Of a stretch of DNA of 64,000 nt, positions 38,116 through 44,844 are shown one piece after another. Source of the DNA: Litoditis marina. Its lineage: Eukaryota > Nematoda > Chromadorea > Rhabditida > Rhabditidae. Each line of letters starts with the position of its first letter. Positions within the stretch are counted from its first letter, which is position 1. A program made the translations under genes and the position numbers. The notes beneath the pieces were generated by a model. That model worked only from the letters and a program-made list of their open reading frames with translations, made no database searches and had not been told where the DNA came from. The stretch is taken from positions 182,436 to 246,435 of the forward strand of contig CAXIWQ010000001.1 of the NCBI GenBank assembly GCA_964036275.1, read 5' to 3'.

Positions 38116-40019
38116 GTGAACAAAATCTGTTTCCTCGTAGGATACGGAACGTTGTTCTCTCCGAACCATTTTGCTGCCCTACTAGGGCAGACTAGTTTGT
38201 TAACTGTTTTTCCAGAACAGGAAAGTCTCATCGACATCCGATCCACACTCGAGCAAAACCACTTTTCCGCCCTACTAGGGCAGAATAGTTTGTTCTGCTC
38301 AGATCAGCTAACTGTTTTTCCAGAACAGGAAAATATCATCGACATCCGATCCACACTCGAGCAAAACCATTTTTCTGTCCTACTAGGCCAGAATGAGTGA
38401 ACAAAATCGGTTTCCTCGTAGGATACGGAACGTTGTTCTCTCCAAACCATTTTGCTGCCCTACTAGGGCAGAATAGTTTGTTCTGCTCAGATCAGCTAAC
38501 TGTTTTTCCAGAACAAGAAAGTCTAATCGACATCCAATCCACACTTAAGCAAAACCACTTTTCTGCCCTACTAGGGCAGAATAGTTTGTTCTGCTCAGAT
38601 CAGCTAACTGTTTTTCCAGAACAGGAAAGTATCATCGACATCCGATCCACACTCGAGCAAAACCACTTTTCTGTCCTACTAGGCCAGAATGAGTGAACAA
38701 AATCTGTTTCCTCGTGGGATACGGAACGTTGTTCTCTCCGAACCCTTTTGCTGCCCTACTAGGGCAGAATCACTTGTTCTGCTCAGATCAGCTAACTGTT
38801 TTTCCAGAACAGGAAAGTCTCATTGACATTCGATCCACACTCGAGCAAAACCACTTTTCTGCCCTACTAGGGCAGAATGAGTGAACAAACTCTTTGTTTT
38901 CATAGAAAACGGAACGAGGTTCTGTTCACACCAGTTTCTGCCCTACTAAGGCAGAATATATTGTTCTGCTCAGATCAGCTAACTGTTTTTCCAGAACAGG
39001 AAAGTATCATCGACATCCGATCCACACTCGAGCAAAACCACTTTTCTGTCCTACTAGGGCAGAATGAGTGAACAAAATCTGTTTCCTCGTAGGATACGGA
39101 ACGTTGTTCTCTCCGAACCATTTTGCTGCCCTACTAAGGCAGACTAGTTTGTTAACTGTTTTTCCAGAACAGGAAAGTCTCATCGACATCCGATCCACAC
39201 TCGAGCAAAACCACTTTTCCGCCCTACTAGGGCAGAATAGTTTGTTCTGCTCAGATCAGCTAACTGTTTGTCCAGAACAGGAAAGTATCATCGACATCCG
39301 ATCCACACTCGAGCAAAACCATTTTTCTGTCCTACTAGGCCAGAATGAGTGAACAAAATCGGTTTCCTCGTAGGATACGGAACGTTGTTCTCTCCAAACC
39401 ATTTTGCTGCCCTACTAGGGCAGAATAGTTTGTTCTGCTCAGATCAGCTAACTGTTTTTCCAGAACAAGAAAGTCTAATCGACATCCAATCCACACTTAA
39501 GCAAAACCACTTTTCTGCCCTACTAGGGCAGAATAGTTTGTTCTGCTCAGATCAGCTAACTGTTTTTCCAGAACAGGAAAGTATCATCGACATCCGATCC
39601 ACACTCGAGCAAAACCACTTTTCTGTCCTACTAGGCCAGAATGAGTGAACAAAATCTGTTTCCTCGTAGGATACGGAACGTTGTTCTCTCCGAACCATTT
39701 TGCTGCCCTACTAGGGCAGAATCGTTTGTTCTGCTCAGATCAGCTAACTGTTTTTCCAGAACAGGAAAGTCTCATTGACATTCGATCCACACTCGAGCAA
39801 AACCACTTTTCTGCCCTACCAGGGCAGAATGAGTGAACAAACTCTTTGTTTTCATAGAAAACGGAACGAGGTTCTGTTCACACCAGTTTCTGCCCTACTA
39901 GGCAGAATCGTTTGTTCTGCTCAGATCAGCTAACTGTTTTTCCAGAACAGGAAAGTCTCATTGACATCCGATCCACACTCGAGCAAAACCACTTTTCTGC
40001 CCTACTAGGGCAGAATGAG
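38116..40019 (-). repeat. 952-bp tandem duplication within inverted satellite A
   Basis: 38116-39067 and 39068-40019 match in block order at an offset of 952 bp. The second copy ends only about 30 bp before satellite B. Differences include GCAGAATATATTG near 38952 and a 1-bp shorter palindrome (CTACTAGGCAGAATCG) near 39896. Confidence 0.82.
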
Positions 40020-40091
40020 TGAACAAAATCTGTTTCCTCGTAGGATACCTTCGATCACATGGGAATTGTGATTTAAATCATGTTTTTAGTA

Positions 40092-40108
40092 CTTCGATCA
40101 CATCGGAA
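40092..40108 (+). other. CENP-B-box-like 17-mer in satellite B
   Basis: CTTCGATCACATCGGAA matches 7 of 9 fixed core positions of the CENP-B box with exact spacing (TTCG at 2-5 and CGG at 13-15); position 10 is C instead of A and position 16 is A instead of G. Only the CATCGG monomer subtype has it; the CATGGG subtype scores 6. Function is inference. Confidence 0.35.
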
Positions 40109-40493
40109 AACGTGATTTAAATCATGTTTCGGGTTCTTCGATCACATGGGAATTGTGATTTGAATCATGTTTCGGGTTCTTCGATCACATGGGAAAACGT
40201 GATTTAAATAATGTTTCGGGTCCTTCGATCACATGGGAAAACGATCATGTTTCGTGTTCTTCGATCACATGGAAAAACGTGATTTAAATCATGTTTCGGG
40301 TCCTTCGATCACATCGGAAAACGTGATTTAAATCATGTTTTGGGTCCTTCGATCACATGGGAAAACGTGATTTAAATCATGTTTCGGGTCCTTCGATCAC
40401 ATCGGAAAACGTGATTTAAATCATGTTTCGGGTTCTTCGATCACATCGGAAAACGTGATTTAAATCATGTTTTTAGTACTTCGATCACATGGA

Positions 40494-40517
40494 AAAACGT
40501 GATTTAAATCACGTTTT
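40494..40517. repeat. 24-bp perfect palindrome in a satellite B variant
   Basis: The arms are AAAACGTGATTT and its reverse complement with no central spacer. It arises when CATG of the usual monomer is CACG. Copies recur in the mirrored array near 45837 and in the four 87-bp units at 47288-47635. Confidence 0.9.
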
Positions 40518-41506
40518 GGGTCCTTCGATCACATGGGAATCGTGATTTAAATCATGTTTTGGGTCCTTCGATTTTATGGGAATCGTGATTTAAATCATGT
40601 TTCGAGTCCTTCGATCACATCGGAAAACGTGATTTAAATCATGTTTTTAGTACTTCGATCACATGGGAAAACGTGATTTAAATCATGTTTCGGGTCCTTC
40701 GATCACATGGGAATTGTGATTTAAATCATGTTTTTAGTACTTCGATCACATCGGAAAACGTGATTTAAATCATGTTTCGGGTTCTTCGATCACATGGGAA
40801 TCGTGATTTGAATCATGTTTCGGGTTCTTCGATCACATGGGAAAACGTGATTTAAATAATGTTTCGGGTTCTTCGATCACATGGGAAAACGTGATTTAAA
40901 TCATGTTTCGGGTCCTCCGATCACATGGGAATTGTGATTTAAATCATGTTTCGAGTCCTTCGATCACATCGGAAACGTGATTTAAATCATGTTTTTAGTA
41001 CTTCGATCACATGGAAAACGTGATTTAAATCATGTTTTGGGTCCTTCGATTTTATGGGAATCGTGATTTAAATCATGTTTCGGGTACTTCGATTACATGG
41101 GAATCGTGATTTAAATCATGTTTCGGGTCCTTCGATTACATGGGAATCGTGATTCAAATCATGTTTTTAGTACTTCGATCACATGGGAAAACGTGATTTA
41201 AATCATGTTTCGGGTTCTTCGATCACATCGGAAAACATTTAAATCATGTTTGTAGTACTTCGATCACATGGGAAAACGTGATTTAAATCATGTTTCGGGT
41301 TTTTCGATCACATCGGAAAACGTGATTTAAATCATGTTTTTAGTATTTCGATCACATGGGAAAACGTGATTTAAATCATGGGTCTTTCGATCACATGGGA
41401 ATCGTGATTTAAATCATGTTTTGAGTCCTTCGATCACATGGGAAAACGTGATTTAAATCATGTTTCGGGTTCTTCGATCACATGGGAAAACGTGATTTAA
41501 ATCATG

Positions 41507-41913
41507 ACAGAGAAGGTTCTTGTTATAATTTATGACAGCGAAGAACTGATGCTTGTGATAATTTATGACAGAGAAGGTTCTGGTCATAATGCATGACAGC
41601 GAAGAACTGATGCTTGTGATAATTTATGACAGAGAAGGTTCTTGTCATAATTAATGACAGCGAAGAACTGATGCTTGTGATAATTTATGACAGAGAAAGT
41701 TCTTGTCAGAATTTATGACCGCGAAGAACTGATGATTGTGATAATTTATGACAGCAAAGAAGGGATGCTTGTGATAATTTATGACAGAGAAGGTTCTTTT
41801 TATAATTTATGACAGCGAAGAACTGATGCTTGTGATAATTTATGACAGGCAAGAACTGATGCTTGTGATAATTTATAACAGAGAAGGTTCTTGTTATAAT
41901 TTATGACAGCGGA
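41507..41913 (+). repeat. Satellite C array, left arm
   Basis: The 61-bp unit is made of two related half-units. One is 28 bp (ACAGAGAAGGTTCTTG plus T(T/C)ATAATTTATG). The other is 33 bp (ACAGCGAAGAACTGATGC plus TTGTGATAATTTATG). There are about 6.7 dimers. The first half-unit contains an AGAAGGTTCT dyad, and the boundary between halves gives TGTCATAA-type dyads. It joins B through ATGACAG and D through GACAGCGGAGATTTTATG; both joints are mirrored in the right arm. Confidence 0.94.
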
Positions 41914-42078
41914 GATTTTATGTGGGGAAATTTCCCCGCTCAGATCTAATCAGTCATTTCATGCGGGGAAATTTCCCGCTCAGATCGAATCATTCATTTT
42001 ATGTGGGGAAATTTCCCCGCTCAAGATCAATCTCATTGTATCAGTAGATGTATGTGGGGAAATTTCCCGCTCAGATCT

Positions 42079-42112
42079 AATCAGTCATTTTATGCACAGA
42101 AAATGACTGATT
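42079..42112. repeat. Hairpin at the satellite D strand switch (left)
   Basis: 13-nt arms AATCAGTCATTTT and AAAATGACTGATT flank the 8-nt loop ATGCACAG. It is the symmetry centre of the left D block. Confidence 0.93.
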
Positions 42113-42191
42113 CGATTTGGAGTGGGAAATTTCCCCGCATAAAATGACTGATTAGATCTGAGCGGGGGAATTTCCCCAAATAAAATGACTG

Positions 42192-42208
42192 ATTCGATCT
42201 GAGCGGGG
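42192..42208 (+). other. CENP-B-box-like 17-mer in satellite D
   Basis: ATTCGATCTGAGCGGGG matches 8 of 9 fixed core positions of the CENP-B box with exact spacing (TTCG at 2-5, CGGG at 13-16). Only position 10 differs (G instead of A). Neighbouring monomers alternate between TTCGATCTGAGCGG and TTAGATCTGAGCGG, so only some copies score this high. It overlaps the GATCTGAGC box shared with A and E and abuts the GGGGAAATTTCCCC palindrome. Binding is inference. Confidence 0.5.
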
Positions 42209-42438
42209 AAATTTTCCCACATAAAATGACTGATTCGATCTGAGTGGGGAAATTTTCCCACATAAAATGACTGATTATATCTGAGCGGGGAAATTTTCCC
42301 ACATAAAATGACTGATTCGATCTGAGCGGGAAATTTCTCCGCATGAAATGACTGATTAGATCTGAGCGGGGAAATTTCCCCACATAAAATGACTGATTCG
42401 ATCTGAGCGGGGGAATTTCCTCGCATGAAATGACTGAT

Positions 42439-43661
42439 TTGGATGGAAGGGAAAGATGTATGATTTGGGATCTAAGCGATAGATGTATAATTTGGGATCT
42501 AAGTATAGATGTATAATATGGAATCTGAGCGATAGATGTATAATTTGGATCTAAGCGATAGATGTATAATTTGGGATCTAAGGAAAGATGTATAATTTGG
42601 GATCTGAGTGATAGATGTATAATTTGGGATCTAATGGATAGATGTATAATTTGGGATCTAAGGGAAAGATGTATAATTTGGGATCTGAGTGATAGATGTA
42701 TAATTTGGGATCTAATGGATAGATGTATAATTTGGGATCTAAGCGATAGATGTATAATTTGAGATCTAAGCGATTGATGTACAGTTTGGGATCTAAGCGA
42801 TAGATGTATAATTTGGCATCTAAGGAATAGATGTATAATTTGGGATCTAAGGGAAATATGTATATATTGGGATCTAAGAGATAATTGTATAATTTGGGAT
42901 CTAAGCGATAGATGTATAATTTGGGATCTAAGCGATAGATGTATAATTTGGGATCTAAGAGATAGATGTATATTTTGGGATCTAAGCGATAGATGTATAA
43001 TTTGGGATCTAAGCGATAGATGTATAATTTGGGATCTAAGCGATAGATGTATAATTTGGGATCTAAGGGATAGATGTATAATTTGGGATCTAAGCGATAG
43101 ATGTATAACTTGGGATCTAAGCGATAGATGTATAGTTTGGGATCTAAGCGATATATGTATAATTTGGGATCTAAGGGATAATTGTATAATTTGGGACCTA
43201 AGGGAAATATGTATAATTCGGGATCAAAGCGATAGATGTATAATTTGGGATCTAAGGGATAATTGTATAATTTGGGATCTAAGCGATAGATGTATAATTT
43301 GGGATCTAAGCGATAGATGTATAATTTGGGATCTAAGCGATAAATGTATAATTTGGGATCTAAGGGATGGATGTATAATTTGGGATCTAAGCGATAGATG
43401 CATAACTTGGGATCTAAGGGATGGATGTATAATTTGGGATCTAAGCGATATATGTATAATTTGGGATCTAAGCGATTGATGTACAGTTTGGGATCTAAGC
43501 GATAGATGTATAATTTGAGATCTAAGGATAGATGTATAATTTGGGATCTAAGGGAAATATGTATAATTTGGGATCTAAGGAATAATTGTATAATTTGGGA
43601 TCTGAGCGATAGATGTATAATTTGGGATCTAATGGATAGATGTATAATTTGGGATCTAAGT
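42439..43661 (+). repeat. Satellite E array, forward (left arm end plus loop)
   Basis: The 27-bp unit is GATAGATGTATAATTTGG plus GATCTAAGC, about 45 copies. Variants include GGGAAAGATG, TAATGGATAG and GATCTGAGTG. The unit is a multiple of 3 and lacks stops on both strands, which creates a 375-codon reverse frame (42578-43705) with a 9-residue repeat of the type LDPKLYIYR and forward frames with RCIIWDLSD. The reverse frame runs across the strand switch, so it is periodicity and not a gene. 42439-42685 belongs to the inverted repeat; 42686-43661 is the unpaired loop. Confidence 0.95.
42686..43661 (+). repeat. 976-bp loop between the inverted arms, satellite E only
   Basis: It consists wholly of forward 27-bp units. 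It holds subtypes absent from the arms, such as GATTGATGTACAGTTTGG at about 42773 and 43473 (a 700-bp internal repeat), GATAATTGTATAATTTGG and GGGATGGATG. It either expanded after the fold-back or was present on one side only. Confidence 0.88.
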
Positions 43662-43679
43662 GATCCCAAATTATACATC
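43639..43679. repeat. Hairpin at the satellite E strand switch
   Basis: 18-nt arms, GATGTATAATTTGGGATC and GATCCCAAATTATACATC, flank the 5-nt loop TAAGT. It marks the switch from E to inverted E'. It is not the geometric centre of the large inverted repeat, which lies near 43175. Confidence 0.95.
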
Positions 43680-43910
43680 TTTCCCTTAGATCCCAAAATA
43701 TACATCTATCCATTAGATCCCAAATTATACATCTATCACTCAGATCCCAAATTATACATCTTTCCCTTAGATCCCAAATTATACATCTATCGCTTAGATC
43801 CCAAATTATACATCTATCGCTCAGATTCCATATTATACATCCATACTTAGATCCCAAATTATACATCTATCGCTTAGATCCCAAATCATACATCTTTCCC
43901 TTCCATCCAA
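43662..43910 (-). repeat. Satellite E', inverted
   Basis: About nine reverse-complemented 27-bp units match 42439-42685 in variant order, including the unusual AATATGGAATCTGAGCG unit and the joint to D through TTGGATGGAAGGG. Differences from the left copy are a few substitutions and 1-bp changes in G runs. Confidence 0.95.
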
Positions 43911-44436
43911 ATCAGTCATTTCATGCGAGGAAATTCCCCCGCTCAGATCGAATCAGTCATTTTATGTGGGGAAATTTCCCCGCTCAGATCTAATCAGTTA
44001 TTTCATGCGGAGAAATTTCCCCGCTCAGATCGAATCAGTCATTTTATGTGGGAAAATTTCCCCGCTCAGATCTAATCAGTCATTTTATGTGGGAAAATTT
44101 CCCCGCTCAGATCGAATCAGTCATTTTATGTGGGAAAATTTCCCCGATCAGATCGAATCAGTCATTTTATTTTGGAAATTCCCCCGCTCAGATCTAATCA
44201 GTCATTTTATGCGGGGAAATTTCCCACTCCAAATCGAATCAGTCATTTTCTGTGCATAAAATGACTGATTAGATCTGAGCGGGGAAATTTCCCCACATAC
44301 ATCTACTGATACAATGAGATTGATCTTGAGCGGGGAAATTTCCCCACATAAAATGAATGATTCGATCTGAGCGGGGAAATTTCCCCGCATGAAATGACTG
44401 ATTAGATCTGAGCGGGGAAATTTCCCCACATAAAAT
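43911..44436. repeat. Satellite D', mirror copy with its own internal strand switch
   Basis: It is the reverse complement of 41914-42438 with nearly the same length (526 against 525 bp). It has the same order of CG and AG monomer variants and the same internal hairpin at 44237-44270. Confidence 0.94.
44237..44270. repeat. Hairpin at the satellite D' strand switch (right)
   Basis: Arms AATCAGTCATTTT and AAAATGACTGATT flank the loop CTGTGCAT. It is the exact reverse complement of the left hairpin at 42079-42112. Confidence 0.93.
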
Positions 44437-44844
44437 CTCCGCTGTCATAAATTATAACAAGAACCTTCTCTGTTATAAATTATCACAAGCATCAGTTCTT
44501 GCCTGTCATAAATTATCACAAGCATCAGTTCTTCGCTGTCATAAATTATAAAAAGAACCTTCTCTGTCATAAATTATCACAAGCATCCCTTCTTTGCTGT
44601 CATAAATTATCACAAGCATCAGTTCTTCGCGGTCATAAATTCTGACAAGAACTTTTTCTGTCATAAATTATCACAAGCATCAGTTCTTCGCTGTCATTAA
44701 TTATGACAAGAACCTTCTCTGTCATAAATTATCACAAGCATCAGTTCTTCGCTGTCATGCATTATGACCAGAACCTTCTCTGTCATAAATTATCACAAGC
44801 ATCAGTTCTTCGTTGTCATAAATTATAACAAGAACATTCTCTGT
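44437..44844 (-). repeat. Satellite C', inverted
   Basis: This is the mirror of 41507-41913 with the same number of half-units and the same variants (for example CATGCATTATGACCAG and the CGGTCATAAATTCTGAC unit). Small differences such as CGTTGTCAT and AGAACATTCTCTG show divergence from the left copy. Confidence 0.94.

Larger units (their letters stand above)
33981..40048 (-). repeat. Satellite A array, inverted orientation
   Basis: From 33981 all satellite A blocks are reverse-complemented; the palindrome now reads CTGCCCTACTAGGGCAG. The same X and Y classes occur, including the TTTTTTTCATAGG variant that matches TGAAAAAAAGAG of the 21-24 and 30-33 kb forward blocks. One X block has a T run expanded to 10 at 36291-36300. 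The array stops abruptly inside a Y2 block after CTCGTAGGATAC at 40048, where satellite B begins. Confidence 0.96.
40049..41506 (+). repeat. Satellite B array, left arm
   Basis: The unit is 43-44 bp, about 33 copies: CTTCGATCACAT(C/G)GGAAAA, then CGTGATTTAAATCATG, then TTTCGGGT(T/C). Variants carry GGGAATTGTGAT or GGGAATCGTGAT and TTTTTAGTA. All copies hold a TGATTTAAATCA palindrome core. The first base is the first base of a unit, immediately after satellite A. The end fuses to satellite C through ATCATGACAG. A truncated unit with AAACGATCATG at about 40240 is a useful marker and is found mirrored at 46093-46112. Confidence 0.95.
41914..42438. repeat. Satellite D array, left arm, with internal strand switch
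   Basis: The unit is 41 bp: GATTCGATCTGAGCGGGG, AAATTTCCCC, then (G/A)CATAAAATGACT on the strand of the second part. Most copies carry the GGGGAAATTTCCCC palindrome, extended to 18 bp with GC ends in some. Orientation flips at the hairpin 42079-42112, so 41914-42090 is opposite to 42100-42438. Because 41 is not a multiple of 3, each pass shifts frame, yet all three frames are largely stop-free, which produces open frames up to 113 codons. These are rejected as genes. Confidence 0.94.
40049..42685 (+). repeat. Left arm of the 2.6-kb multi-satellite inverted repeat
   Basis: It contains B, C, D and the first part of E. Paired positions give nearly constant coordinate sums (86353 at the B edge, 86351 at B/C, 86349 at D/E, 86347 at the inner end), so arm lengths differ by only a few bases. 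The outer end coincides exactly with the A/B junction. Confidence 0.93.

Noticed and set aside
1..40048. Many 60-135 codon open frames on both strands in satellite A
   Set aside because: They repeat with the satellite period, overlap by a few bases at ATGAGTGAAC, change frame because 187 and 188 are not multiples of 3, and appear equally on the other strand where the array is inverted. They are periodicity, not genes.
1..40048. CRISPR array: a short palindromic repeat at regular spacing
   Set aside because: The intervals are the same few X and Y sequences repeated, not unique spacers, and there is no cas gene or leader.
42578..43705. 375-residue repeat protein gene on the minus strand
   Set aside because: It is a product of a stop-free 27-bp unit, it is open on both strands, and it runs through the strand switch at 43661.
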